A stretch of DNA of 64,000 nt from Schoenoplectus triqueter (GCA_964058805.1 CAXKVV010000022.1:310001-374000); one strand, 5' to 3'; positions 1-12,379 are shown, counted from the first letter of the stretch. Notes: generated from the letters alone by a model not told the origin. Numbers and translations are program-made.

Positions 1-883
1 TCTATAGCTAACAATATTTTATTAAAAATATTATGTAGTTAATTTTAATGAAATAAGCGATATTTTTGTTTTAAAATTTTAAATGTACGTGTATTGCATT
101 TGTATTAGCATTCGCATTTATTTAATATTAGATCTGTATATGTATTTGAGATTATCACTAATTTAAAAAAATTAGAAAATAGTACAAATATGATTTTGTG
201 ATCCCGATACACCCATATTCGATGCGACATTATCTTGATTATTTCTCTTATGTTTTTTTCGTAAATTTGGAAGTATGAAAATATTAAAATATTATCAACG
301 GTTGAACTTATTTGTCTGAAACTTTTTCTTATTACAGAGATCATCTGAATTTGCTTACTGGTGTCAATTTTCTAGTTTCACTTGCAACTATTAAATCATT
401 GAATTTAACTATGGTACCTGTTCCGAGCAAATAAAGAGAGGCTAAAGTAGGTAACATTAAGCCATTTAGATTTGCAACAACTGCACATGTAGGGTTCCAA
501 TGTGGGTACCTGTCCCTCTTCCTCCAGCAACTGTGCATGGTATACAGCCTCTCAAGTCCAGCTAATAACAGTTGAACCAAACCCACAAAAGACAGGTCAA
601 TTGTCCGTTCCCTTGCTACCTTCAAGCTTCTATCACAAGCTCACCAGGAGCAATCTAATTTGGGTCCACCTGTGACCTGACCTATAAGATTCGAGCATAA
701 ATTAACAGTTGATTTAAACTTCAGTACATTTGGTCGAATTCAATTTGAGAAATTATTTGGAAATTCTAAAACGGATCTGTATTGACTATTGAGCGACGTG
801 CCGCTCCAATTATTGGGCTTAGTTTAGTTCTATCATCATTGACAGCATGGGAGTCAAAAAAGTTGAGCAAAATATTGTAATAG
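1..883. other. AT-rich flank, no recognised gene
   Basis: I see no gene I can name here. The stretch at about 341-680 is less AT-rich and stays open for 94 codons on the minus strand, but there is no family motif and no convincing start. The five bases at 879-883 (AATAG) are the probable left target duplication of the Copia element that begins at 884. Confidence 0.4.
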
Positions 884-897
884 TGATAACTAGAATA

Positions 898-1052
898 GAA
901 GAAGTGAATTGAGAGAGAAATGTTTTGTATTCATTTATTACGTTTCATTACAGAGTTAATGGCTATTTATAGTCACCGAAGAAGTGAATTGAGAGAGAAA
1001 TGTTTTGTATTCATTTATTACGTTTCATTACAGAGTTAATGGCTATTTATAG
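898..1052. repeat. 80-bp tandem duplication inside a Copia LTR fragment
   Basis: A block of about 75 bp from the LTR end occurs twice, at 898-972 and 978-1,052, with period 80. Both copies end in CTATTTATAG. The intact LTR at 7,251-7,476 has only one copy, so the duplication arose after insertion. Confidence 0.85.
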
Positions 1053-1722
1053 GGGTGCCAACGAGACCATTTTGAACGATCTGAGTCAAACTCAAACTCA
1101 TCTTGTGATATTAACGAGTCGAGCTTGTCACGGCATCCGCTTACGAGCTAAAACCAATAACTCGAGTTTGTCTCATTCTAAGTCGAGTTACTACGAGCTG
1201 GCTCACCGATTTGAGAGCAGTGAGACTTCAGTTCCTTCGGCATGAAAGCAACTATCGAACCAACGTCAAGTGACGAGACAAAAGAGAAGAAAGAGAGAGA
1301 GGAGCGGAGAAGGCTGGAGCATCTTCAGTTATAATGCTTGTAAATGGTTTTTATATGCTTAGAGGTTAGTTACCTTTATGAAAGAGAGAGGAGCAGACTT
1401 CAGTTTTTTTAATTCTTGTGTTTGGATGGTCCGAATTAGTGCTATTTTCATAATAGCATTGCTATTTTCAAAATAGACTGCTCTACTAACCCATCCCACG
1501 GGTGGTTTACTAGAATTTTGCATCTTTGAGGAGAGAGAAAATATTAGAAAACTCATGAATTTATTTTTTAACCTTTATTTTCCTTCAAATTGTTTGTTCT
1601 CTCCGAGAAATAATGATTAATATTAAATAAAATAATAATAATTAATAATAAAAAGTAATTAATAATAGTATAAAATAATATTACATAAACATTAATACTA
1701 AATAAATAATGATAAATAAATT

Positions 1723-3600
1723 TGTCTGAGGTGAAAGAAACTTTAAAAAAGATGAAAACAGGTAAGGCGTTAGGACCGGATGACATCCCGATTGAGGTAT
1801 GAAGATGTCTTGGAGATATAGCAATAGTGTGGCTCACTAAACTATTTAATACTATTTTTCGGTCCAATATGATGTTTGATGAGTGGAAAAGAAGTATATT
1901 AATACCAATCTTTAAGAATAAAGGAGATATTCAAAGTTGTACTAATTACAGTGGAATTAAGCTCATGAGTCATACCATAAAGTTTTGGGAGAGAGTAATC
2001 GAGCACCATTTAAGAAAACTGACAACTGTCTCTAAAAATCAGTTTGATTTTATGCCTGAGAGGTCTACTATGGAGACGATTTTCTTGATAAGATAATTTA
2101 TGGAGAGACATCGAGAACAGAAGAATGACCTACATATGATATTTATTGATTTAGAGAAAATGTATGATAAAATTTCGAGAAATATCATGTGGTGGGCGCT
2201 CAAAGGGAAACTAGTCCCAACAAAGTACATGACCCTTATTAAGGATATGCACACAAAATGTTGTGACTTGTGTCAGAGCATTTGACGGCGAGTCCGATAC
2301 ATTTCCTATTAAGATATGATTACATCAAGAGTCGCATTGAGTTCATATATTTTCACCTTAATGATGGATGAGATCACAAAGGACATATAAGAAGATATTC
2401 CTTGGTGTATGCCATTTGCTGATGATGTGGTGCTGATTGACGAGAGCAGAATTGGAGTCAATCAGAAACTAGAGTTGTGGAGATAAACTTTAGAATCGAA
2501 AGGTTTTAGACTTAGTAGGACAAAAACTGAATATATGACTTTTCAGTTTAGCGGAAAAAATTTAGATGACGGTGATGTTAGTTTGGATGGACGAGTAGTA
2601 TCCATGAATGACACATTTCGATATTTGGGATTGATGTTGCAGAGTGAAGGAGAAATTGGTGAAGATGTTAGTCATAGAATAAGAGCAGGATGGGTAAATA
2701 GAGACAAGCATTTAGTGTACTTTGTGACAAGAAGGTTCCAAACATACTAAAAGGCAAGTTCTACAGGATGGTGATTAGACCCGCGATGTTATATGGCGCA
2801 GAATGTTGGGCTACAAAAGGACAACACATCCAGAAGATGAGTGTAGCTGAAATGCGGATGTTGCATTGGATATGTGGCCACACAAGGAAAGATCGAATCA
2901 GAAATGATGATATTAGGGACAAACTTGGGGTAGCACCAATTCAAGAGAAGCTAGTACAACATCATTTGCGATGGTTTGGTCATATCCAACGAAGGCCTCC
3001 TGAAGCATCAGTACGCAGTGGTATTTTAAGTCGTCCTGAAAATACAACAAGAGGAAGAGGTCGACTGAGACTGACATGAAAGGAAGCAATAAAAAGATAT
3101 TTGAAAGAATGAAATATACCAAAGAGCTTGTTTTGGATAGGAGTGCGTGGAAGATAACGATTCATGTACTTGAACCATGATTTTGGAGTTATAGTCTAAT
3201 ATTAGAGTTATAGATTTCATATTCTTAGATTTTTTTTAGGATTTTAGGATTTAGAATTTAGAAATAGATTTCAGAAATAGAGGTTTAGATAAGTTTTTAG
3301 GATTTAGAATTTAGAATTAGGTTTTAAAATAGGATTTTAGGATTTAGAAATAAATTTTATAATAGAGGTTTATTATACTATTATTATTATTGTTATTATT
3401 GCTACTAGTATTAGCATATTATCATTATCATCTTTATTTATATATTATTATTATTATTATTTTATTTATTTTCTTTTTCTTCCATCACATTCATTATTAT
3501 CAGTGACATTAGAGATCTTTGATTTTATATTTTCCGATTGGGTTTCATTTCTAGCCTACCCCAATTTATTTGGGATTAAAGGCTTTGTTGTTATTATTGT
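1723..3600 (+). mobile_element. 5'-truncated RTE-clade LINE with perfect 15-bp target duplication
   Basis: Translated fragments match the C-terminal reverse transcriptase of plant RTE LINEs. There is a GKALGPDDIP motif near 1,763, a catalytic FADD box near 2,412, the ECWATKGQHIQKMSVAEMRM block (2,800-2,860) and a GHIQRRP motif near 2,990. The 3' end has the family's typical tail, a GGGATTAAAGGC-like motif followed by TTG/TTA triplets. The sequence AATGATAAATAAATT occurs at 1,708-1,722 and 3,601-3,615, an exact target duplication. Several stop codons and frameshifts make the copy inactive. The endonuclease and N-terminal RT are missing, as expected for 5' truncation during target-primed reverse transcription. 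Confidence 0.93.
1827..3079 (+). pseudogene. RTE LINE reverse transcriptase remnant
   Basis: This is a broken coding region of the RTE element. It can be read in pieces: 1,827-2,096 (finger and palm start), 2,100-2,285, 2,535-2,750 and 2,768-3,079 (C-terminal block). Stops separate the first two pieces and the later ones. The FADDVVL catalytic motif is still legible at about 2,408-2,430, between the listed segments. No intact product can be made. Confidence 0.85.
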
Positions 3601-4170
3601 AATGATAAATAAATTAATAATAAAAGCAGTAATAACTAAAAATAATAGACAATAATAAATAAAAATAATGATCATTAGTAATAAAAAAAATAAATATTGA
3701 TAAATGAAATAATAGTTATTAGTATTAAATAAAATAATAATGAATAAAATAAGCATTACTATTAAATAAATTAAAAATAAATTATTAAAAATAAATAATA
3801 ATCATTAATATTAAATAAAGTACTACTTAATGAGAATAATATGAAATAATACTTTTTAATATTAAATAAATTAGTAAATAATATTATTAATTTAAATAAA
3901 AAATAAATAATAATAAACACAATAATAAATAGTAAATAAAATAATGATTAAAAATAAATAATAATAATAAAATAATAATTAATAATAGATAATGATAGAT
4001 AATAATAATCAATAGTATTAAATAAAATAATAATTATTAAAAAATATTACATAATAGTAATCACTAAATAAAATAATAATCATTTATATTAAATTAAATA
4101 ATAATTAATAACATATAATAATGCATAATAATAAATAAATAAAATAATAGTCTTAATATCAAATAAAAAA
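3601..4170. repeat. Low-complexity (AAT/ATA)-rich tract
   Basis: This is simple AT-rich sequence of AATAAT/TAAATA units, continuing the tract at about 1,615-1,722. It was the insertion target of the RTE LINE. No gene is visible. Confidence 0.8.
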
Positions 4171-4409
4171 ATAATTCATTGCTTTATGCACTTCTCCATC
4201 ACTATTCTCAAGTTACCATCCAAATAATATTTTACTAGCCCATAATAGTAACTAACCTCTCAGTTTTTACATTTTCCAAGATATCACTAATCTCATACTA
4301 TTCTCAATCACTAACTCAAAATATGCTATACATTGATACAGTATAATATAATATATTATTATATATCAATGTATAATATATTATATTATGTACCTTTATC
4401 AAACATAAA

Positions 4410-4805
4410 ACAAATTTGATCGGGGCTAGAGTTTTGAAAAGGGGACATGACGGGCGGTTCGGGTGAAACCCCTCCGGGTCACGGGTGGGGCGGGACAGAT
4501 TTGAGCGGTCAAAAACTAGAAAATTCTGACCCGACTCATGTTGAACCCCCACGGATAGGATCCTCATGTGAGCGCGGGTCACAGGTGAGAGCGGGGCAGG
4601 TGAGTGCGGGTAACGGGTGAGCACGAGACGAGTTTGATAGTTTCATTTTCAAAATTTTTACATCCGACCCATACTAGGACTGGACCATCAACGGGTTCGG
4701 TTTTACCCACGGATCTATCTCGAGACGGTCCAGGACGGATAAGGGGCGCGAATTTGCACGGAGCAAATCTACCCATTTGGGTTATTTCAAACCTCTAATC
4801 GGGAC
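4410..4805 (+). repeat. GC-rich dispersed repeat, copy 1
   Basis: This is GGGTC/CGGGT-rich non-coding sequence standing out from AT-rich surroundings. A diverged copy lies in the opposite orientation at about 5,165-5,778. Shared landmarks include AACCCCTCCGGGTCAC and the phrase around ATCAACGGGTTCGG. No coding potential is supported. Confidence 0.65.
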
Positions 4806-5164
4806 TATGACTGAAGAAGTGACGGCATAGAGGTTAGGTGGCTTTATTGAAGAGAACTAGAAAGCGGTGATTTCAAAATAAATATGATATAATAAATAGA
4901 AGAAAAAGCTTATTAAACTATGTACAGATTCCAATGAGTCAGAATATAAATTTCCGTAAGTGAGTTGGTTTTTAGTCTTCTCTCTATCTATATTCACTTA
5001 TGACTATTTTTTTAGCCAAGACAAGTACAAAATTTGAACTCATCTCAGAAAGTTAAGCGAGCTGCTTAACTCATCTCGTTAGCAGCTCGAATTGATAATG
5101 GATGAGCTGATTACGAGTTATAATCGAGTCAAACGTGAACAAACCACGAGCTACGAATGCTTTG

Positions 5165-5778
5165 TGCACTCCTAACTAGATGAATGAAAAAACCCGAACG
5201 GATAGACTCACCTCGTGCAAACCCGCGCCCCTCACCCCACTCGGACTGCTCCGGGGTAGATCCGTGGGTAGACCCAGACCTGTTGATGGTCCGGTACTAG
5301 CATGAGCAGGGTGTAAAAAAATTTGAAAACGGAATCGTCAAACCCGCCCCGCGCTCACCCGTCCTGCACTCACCCGTCCAAACCCGCTACCCGGACCCGA
5401 CGCTACATGGCGGAACTTCAGGGCAGCGCTGCATGGCGGCGCTACAGGGCGGCGTTGCAGGGAGGCTCTTCTGGGCGGCGCTCTAGGGTTGCGCTGCATG
5501 GTGGGGCGACGCAGTGACGCTGCATGGCGGCACTACATTGAGGATTTTTTGGCTTTTTTTTAAGTTGCAAAAAAAAACCGACCTGCCCCACCCGCCATGA
5601 CCCACCCGGATCGCCCCTTGGCCCACCCATCCCGACCCATGAGGGTCCTATCCGCGGGGTCCAACCGGCCCACCCCACATGTGACCCATGTTCACCCAGA
5701 TCCCGCGATCACTCGTGACCCGGAGGGGTTTCACTCGGACCGCCCCGTCCCATCCCGTTTTTAAAACTCTACTCCTAA
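5165..5778 (-). repeat. GC-rich dispersed repeat, copy 2 (inverted) with internal GCGGCGCTGC repeats
   Basis: Read on the minus strand this resembles the repeat at 4,410-4,805. It carries an extra block at about 5,405-5,560 of short imperfect repeats around ATGGCGGCGCTACAGGGCGG, absent from copy 1. Short open frames across it look like composition artefacts. Confidence 0.6.
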
Positions 5779-5919
5779 CTATTTATAGCCTTTCTATATT
5801 TCTAGATTGTTCTTTTTAACTAATTCTAACAATTTTTTACTTTCGTCAAACTATCTAACTAACTCATGATTACAATTTAGTTACAAGCCTAATTAATTTG
5901 TATAGTTACTAAATGAATG

Positions 5920-7080
5920 ACACCATCATCACAGCAATACCAACAGTCTTTAGCAAGATGACCAGTTTTCTAGCAAATTTGGCACTGAACAGCAGGAGAA
6001 GCACCTCAATATGGAGGTGGTCTTGGATTGCCTCTACCTGTAGCAGTATTTGAAAAACTATAATTACCTCATGAGAATCGTCCTCTACCTCGGCCACGAT
6101 GTCTACCTCTTACACGACCACCATAATTGGAATTGCCCCTGAGCTTGCCAAGGGAGAGTAGCAAGAATAGCATGAGCTACAAGATTTTTCGGAGAGAAGT
6201 GGAGAGGCAGATTGAGTAAGAAGAGCAGATACGGGGAAGATAGGTGGAGGGAGAGAGTTTGAATTAGGGAGGGAAGGATTAAACCGGTAAGAAGGGGCGG
6301 GTTTAAGAAGGGGTACTGATCAATTAGAAAAAGATTCGGACCGGTTATGAGTCGGGTGGGAATAAAATAGGTTAGATGGACCCGAAGTGGCGGTGTTGTG
6401 AGCTAGAAAGGCAGTAGAGGAGAAGAATGGCGATTCCACCTGAGCTCGCAATCAGGCCTCACAGTTCAGCAGATTGCCACGAAGATCAGCAAAAGAGACC
6501 ATCAGGAATTGAGAGGTGAGGGAGGTAACAAGGGAATTGTACTCTGACGGCAATCCAGCAAAGAGGCAAAGCACTAGGTCTTGATCAATGGCTGAGCAAC
6601 CAATTGATCGCAATTGAAGAGCAATTGCACTGAGTTTCGTGAGATAATCAGTGCAAGAAAGATCGCCTTTCTTCAAGGTTCAGAGCTGAAGTTTTAATTT
6701 GAGAGCTCGGCTGTGCAATTTGGTGGAATACATCTGATGAAGCATGTGCTAAAGAGAAGCAGAAGTGTGGCAGACAAGTGCCTGTGCTAACAGAGAAGGC
6801 GATAGAGTGGAAAAGAGCCAAGGAAGGATCAGCAGATCCTGTCGATGCCAAGCTTCACTGACAGGAGTCGATCCAAGCTGATCAGAAGTGGAGGAAGGAC
6901 CTTCAAGAAATGGAAGAAGACCACGGCCTCGAATTACAGGTAATACTTGTGATTTCCAGAACAAAAAATTATTTTCATCTAGTTTTGAATTGATCGGATA
7001 GTTGAATTGAATAACATTGATAAGTTCAGAGGAGAGGGAAGGTTGGATGGAAATATCAGGAATTGGAAAGGTATTCATAT
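5920..7080 (-). pseudogene. Copia-type gag remnant (UBN2-like domain plus zinc knuckle)
   Basis: The minus strand encodes a Copia capsid-like region starting near 7,079 with MNTFPIPDIS, followed by LDENNFLFWKSQVLPVIRG. This is the N-terminal signature of plant Copia gag, whose role is to assemble the cytoplasmic particle. A downstream part reads DYLTKLSAIALQLRSIG and GLPSEYNSLVTSLTS in a shifted frame (6,452-6,676). Near 5,950-5,990 a CX2CX4HX4C zinc knuckle is visible, but a TAG stop replaces one of its residues. An Arg/Gly-rich stretch precedes it. Frameshifts and stops make this a pseudogene. Nothing resembling pol follows. Confidence 0.8.
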
Positions 7081-7250
7081 TAGTACTGAGATACTGGTAC
7101 GAGAAATGTTGTTTCGTTTGTTTTTTTTTTTTTTTGTTTTTTGTTTCTGGTAACATCCGGAGAGAGATTCAAAGAGAATCAGGAAAAAGAATCTCATTTG
7201 AGATGTTCTACAGGATCAAACAATGATGTTTGCCAATTGCCTTGATACCA

Positions 7251-7476
7251 TAATAACTAGAATAGAAGAACGGAATTGAGAGAGAGAAATGCTTTATATT
7301 CATTTATTACATTTCATTACAGACTTCATAGACTTCATGGTTATTTATAGCCTTTCTATATATCTAGATTGTTCTTTATAACTAATTCTAATAACTTTTG
7401 ACTTTAGTCAAACTATGTAACTAACTCATGATTACAGTTTAGTTACAAGCCTAACTAACTTGTATAGTTACTATCA
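7251..7476 (-). repeat. 5' LTR of the Copia gag element
   Basis: This is a 226-bp LTR starting TGATAGTAAC on the minus strand (at 7,476) and ending beside the TGGTATC primer site. It contains a CTATAAATAACC TATA-like motif. It aligns with the split 3' LTR at 5,779-5,912 plus 884-1,052. Confidence 0.8.
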
Positions 7477-9269
7477 AATGGAATATAATTATATGATGAT
7501 TTAAATTATAAACAATTTTTTTTATTTTGTAATTACTATTTACAGAGATGAAGTAAAGAAAGAGTTTACCTTTGAGGAAAATTATTTGAATAAAAACATG
7601 ATAAAATTATTTTTATTTAAAGACATAATTTTATTTTCCTTTTCCTAAAACTATTGAAAAACATAAAGTACATTGCACTTGTCTTTAGTCAAGAAACATC
7701 GTAAGTGAACCGAATCCATATCCTCTGGCGTAATGCACTGTTTAGAGTGTTGTCCGGATTTCAACAATAAAGAACCCCGTAAATCTAAACACTGCATGTG
7801 ATACTGTTCACACTGTCCGTAGACTGTTCCCTCTTTTAACTGTCCATTTCATTTTCTGAGGTATCCCAGATACGCACTCAAGTGAACCCGCACACCCCCC
7901 TTCATCTCTGCCCCGAGATCATCAATAAAATTCATTTACCCATTTACCCCTTTATTTTATACGATAAATAATATATAAAGTAACAAGTAACGTGAGATGA
8001 GCTTGCATACAGGAGAATAGCTATGATTTCTGAATAGGGAGACCGAGATCACAAGCGGGTTTACTCAAAAATAATAGAAAAATATAATAAAGCTGAAATT
8101 TTAAATTGAAAACTCTTTATTATAAATACTTTTGAATTTCATTTTTACAGTTACAATTATCCTTTAATTTTTTGTGCAGTATAAAATTTCATGCGCAACC
8201 AATGAAATGTAATAAGAAATCATGATTCATGTCATAATTTCTTATAGCATATTGACCATTAATATCAATTGCATTGAATTTAAAAATCCAATCAACATGA
8301 TTCCATGCTGTAACCTTCTAAATTAAAAAAATAGAACATAGTTTTCTTGATATAAATTATTAAAAATAATTGATCAATAAGAGTATTGATGGCCTGACAA
8401 CTTGAAAGATTTTTAACAAAATCTTTCTTGGAACAAAAAAAATACTTTAGAATTGGATAGTTGGACAATATTACCATAATTTGATTTAATTCTAAAAATT
8501 GAGGAGTAAATTAACATATCAAATAAACACTTTTGTATAAAAAAAATGTTTTTTAAATGAAAATAATGGTGAGCTTGACAGAGAATAAAGGGAAAGTTAG
8601 AACAATCAATATAATTTTCAATAAAAAATTATAATTTCAAGATAAAAAATATAACATTTTTTAAAATTATCATGTAATTTTTATAGAGAGGCCAGTTTAT
8701 ATATGTTACTGAAAAATTAATTGACAATAACATACTCAATACATGACTTGGGGAAGCATGGAGATGATCTCTCCCTCCCTTCGTCACTGCTTATGTACAA
8801 ATGTAGTATTTCGGCCCAGATAGAAATGACTCAAAATATATTTCCGATTCCAAATATAAATTCAACCTTCTTTGGTCAATTCTGCATATCAGCATATCAA
8901 AATATTGTAAAATATCAAAGTTTACAATCCTAAAAAAATTAACTATTTTTCAAAAACTTGAAAGGTAACCTGTTTATATGCTAACGTTTTTTTTTCTTTT
9001 TTTCTTTTTATTTGTGGCTGATCATTCAAAAAATCTGAAAAGTAATAAAAAAACTTAAATAGTGAAATTTAGTATATTATGAGATTTTATGTGGACAATT
9101 TATTGAGAAAACTTAAATGGACATTTTGAACATGGAAAGTGTATTTTAATTTTTGAAGTCGTTGGTATTTCAACCGAAATACAAATTATACACTAGCCTA
9201 TCTGAAATAATTAGTATGAATTGATATGTTTGATAATAAAATTACCACTATCATTTTTATTGATTTTCA
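7477..9269. other. AT-rich intergenic DNA, nothing recognised
   Basis: I see no gene, RNA gene or transposon ends that I can support. Open frames are short and composition-driven. Confidence 0.5.
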
Positions 9270-10450
9270 TTATTTATTGTTATTGTTGTTATTGATTTTT
9301 CGCACTTGGAGTAACATGGGATCCAACACAAACCTCAAACAGATGCATACCACAAAAAAGCAAGGCATACGACCCGTATGCAGCTCTATACGGATCGTAT
9401 GCATCTTATTTGGAAACCAGGACAAAAAGGATAGCAACTGATCTAATTGATTCCTCACATATTTGTTTGCTATTGATTGAATGATTGACACTCCTCCTAT
9501 ATAAGACGCCTTCAGCAACCTCAAAGGAGCTTTCTTCCACCTCAATTACGCCTCCACTCAACCCTAGCCGCCACACACATCTCAGGGGCGATTCAAGAGA
9601 TCAAAGGCCTGAAACACTCGAGAGAAAGATGGAGACTGAGCGAGAGACTAGTACAGGGGCAACATCAAGAGTTTGATTCATCTTGGTTTGTTGCATCCTT
9701 GTTGTTTTGATAATTTTTACTATTATGCATTTTATTCTTGATTTTTGTATCTTTACCGTTTTATTTTATTTTGCCATGAGTGGCTAAAATTTTTAGTTCT
9801 TAGGTGTAGAAATGTTAAAACTTAGATTATGAGTTTTACTTAGAGTTTATACCATTATTGTATTTTGATTTATTGAGTATTACTATAAATCTTACTTGAT
9901 TGTTGTTCTGCTAGATTAGTTTGTGAGTTATAGTCAGGCTTCAGGTTTGACCATTTAAGGCCTGTGTAATTTATCAAAAGTCATTTTAAGTATTATAGAT
10001 AGATTTGTTATTTGAGAGGGTAGACTGATTGTATTCGAGAGGTTGAACTATGCTTAGATTGAAAAATCAGACGTTCTTACATAAAATTAGCACTCAAACT
10101 AAGAGATCTAGATCGACATGCAAGAGTTAAGGTTTATGTGAATTTTAGAATTCTGAACTGATCATCAACTAAATAAATAGATCAACATATGAGAGTTGAG
10201 TTTATTGTCTAGGTACTATTCAGTTAGAATTTGCACAACTAGCAAAAGAGTAGACTTGGAGTAGCGGTTGTAACTCGTTTGCATTCCATATGGGCAGTAT
10301 ACTCATAACATACGACCGTATGAGTCAGATCCAAGTGAAAATTGATCTAACCCCTAGGAATCTTTATTTTAATCAATACAAAATCAACCAAAATATTTAC
10401 TACTTTCTTTTTAGTCTTTTAAAATATCTAAAATTGATTTGACTGAAAAC
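9270..10450 (+). other. Possible retroelement LTR/leader remnant with TATA box
   Basis: A clean plant TATA motif (CTATATAAGACGCC) lies at about 9,498. It is followed by a GC-richer leader-like stretch (9,510-9,680) and then a T-rich tract. CATACGA/CGTATG-type inverted motifs occur on both sides (about 9,366-9,405 and 10,287-10,325). The arrangement resembles the U3-R part of a retrotransposon LTR, but no LTR partner, primer site or coding domain is visible. A dead promoter of another kind is equally possible. Confidence 0.3.
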
Positions 10451-10454
10451 ATAA

Positions 10455-10936
10455 GAAGATGAAGAAGTCAACTGAGACTGACATGGGAGGAAACAATAAA
10501 AAGAGATTTGAATGATGAAATATATCTAATGAGCTTGCTTTAGATACAATTCCTTGAAGACAACAATTCATGTATCATAACCATAATTTAGTAGTTAGAG
10601 TCTAATAATAGTGTTACAGTTTTCAGATTCTTAATTTTTCAGTTCATAGATTTTAGGATTTAGAATTAAGGATTTAGAAATATAATTTATAATGCAGGTT
10701 TATTCTACTATTATATTATTATTATTAGCATTACTATTATTAGTAGTATATTATCAACATCGTTATCATTATAATTATCATATTATCATCATCATTATCA
10801 TTTTTATTTTATTTATTTATTTATTATCTCTGATATTTGAGATCTCTAATCTTATACTTTCAGATTGGGTTTATTTCTAGCCTACTCTAATTTATTTGAG
10901 ATTAAACATTTTGTTGTTGTTGTTGTTATTGTTGCA
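10455..10936 (+). mobile_element. 3'-end fragment of a second RTE LINE
   Basis: This is clearly homologous to 3,050-3,600. It carries the same CAACTGAGACTGACATG start region, the AAAAGAGATTTGAATGA segment and the same terminal motif (GATTGGGTTTATTTCTAGCC) followed by TTG repeats. Only about 480 bp remains, entirely from the coding end and 3' UTR. I could not find its target duplication. Confidence 0.85.
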
Positions 10937-12379
10937 AAAATGTACAAGAATATGTTATTAGTGGCAATTCGACAATTATAATAGTTTTAAAGTGGCATTA
11001 TTGCAACAGTTAAGTTTGAGATGATATTTTGACAAATTTGAAGTTTGTGACTGGCATTTCCTATATATTAGTCCTTGGCAGAGTTCCAAACGGGTTGAGG
11101 TTTTTATATGCTTCGATAGATTTAAAATTTATGCACCTAAAATTAAACAGTTCTGATCGTAATGCATGTCAAGAGAGAATTTTCACAATATTCAATTCAT
11201 CAAACTATTTGCGGTCTTATTTATTAGGAGCCTTTTGTTAAAAACAATTGGAAGATATCATTTTATTTACTGCATGGTTTGATCTTTGTTCTCATAGTAA
11301 CATTAAGGCATCCCTAGTTTCTATATCCAAGTCGATCGTAACAAAAGACAAATTTAAATGAACAAATAAATAATAAAGTACTTAAAAAATAAAAGCACTT
11401 TATTGCATTTCTTTTATAAATACACATGGTTGAAGTCGAAGGAGAACAATTATTTAGCAATTTAAATTGGGAGGTGCGATATCTTTATCAATTCTATAAA
11501 GCAAGTTGGTTTGGCCTCGAGAGAGACCTTAGGTTGCACTTTACTTCAACAAGACAATCTTTTTTTTTTATCAAAATGATGGAGTTCAAGCCTCCAAATT
11601 TCATTAATTAACTGCAATTACATTGATCACAAGTGAGTGATCCTTATAGTTACAATCATATATAGAGAAAGTAGATAATAAGTGAAAAAGTAATTTGAAA
11701 GAAAAGAAAATAAAAAGCTACTTCATGGCTTATCTTCAACTAACAATACCACTACTTGAATTCTAATAAAATCTCTCTCACAATATTTATATATTGTTTC
11801 TGTGATCTCTGAAGATTCTTGTGCATCTCTCTCCAAAGTACAAAATCGGTGGTTAGTTCCAATCTTCTCCAATTGATACTCTATGTTTTGTCCACGATCA
11901 TTGCTATATCTCCCCTTCGATATTTTAATGATGGTTGAGTATGATTTTGAGTATTATCATGTATGTAAGTTCTAATTTCCTTTGCAAACTCATATTTTTA
12001 AAATGAATGTTTTATACTCTCCTCATCTTTAAGTCACATGATGCATCTATTTGGAAGCTGCCATCTACGTTTCTTTAAATTGTCTACGATCAAGATTGAA
12101 TATCTTAACAGTAGCCATGCAAATATCAGAATTTTTGGTGGAGCCTTCAATTGCCATATGTTTGTCAGTTGCGTTAATATATATTTTTTATGATTTTGAT
12201 TTGTCACCGCAAAATATTTTCTTTTCCAGTTTGGATGACTGACCTTTGGTAAGAATATACAATTGTAAAATTAAGATGGCAATAAATTTTAGATGATTGG
12301 GAGGTTGCGCCCAGCTGCCACATAATTAGCAAATAATACTATTCAAATCATTCTTTCGTTATGTCATTTATATATATTC
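10937..12379. other. AT-rich intergenic DNA, nothing recognised
   Basis: There are no recognisable genes, RNAs or transposon termini. The few open frames of 60-70 codons have no family resemblance. Confidence 0.45.

Larger units (their letters stand above)
1053..5778. mobile_element. Composite insertion in the Copia 3' LTR, flanked by a 10-bp direct repeat
   Basis: The Copia 3' LTR is interrupted here. The decamer CTATTTATAG occurs at 1,043-1,052 and again at 5,779-5,788, while the other LTR has it once, so it looks like a target duplication of 9-10 bp. A short related motif stands in opposite orientation at 1,051 (TAGGGGTGC) and around 5,170 (GCACTCCTAA). The duplication length would fit a Mutator-like element, but no transposase or long terminal inverted repeat is visible. 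The interior holds a low-complexity AT tract carrying an RTE LINE, and two inverted GC-rich repeats. Confidence 0.55.
884..7476 (-). mobile_element. Copia-type gag-only LTR element, split by a later insertion
   Basis: This is a minus-strand LTR element. Its 5' LTR is 7,251-7,476 (226 bp). A TGGTATC primer site, as used by initiator-Met tRNA primed Copia elements, directly abuts it (7,244-7,250 read on the minus strand). Gag coding remnants run from about 7,080 down to 5,920. The 3' LTR is in two pieces, 5,779-5,912 and 884-1,052, separated by a 4.7 kb insertion. The flanks AATAG (879-883) and AATGG (7,477-7,481) match at four of five bases, as expected for an aged 5-bp target duplication. No protease, integrase or RT is visible: the gag zinc-knuckle region runs almost straight into the 3' LTR. 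It is therefore either a non-autonomous gag-only element or an internally deleted Copia element. Confidence 0.75.

Noticed and set aside
1000..1245. 81-codon plus-strand ORF
   Set aside because: It starts within the Copia LTR duplication and runs into repeat DNA; no domain.
5323..5678. ORFs over the GC-rich repeat on both strands
   Set aside because: Both strands are open because of GC-rich low complexity; no family resemblance.
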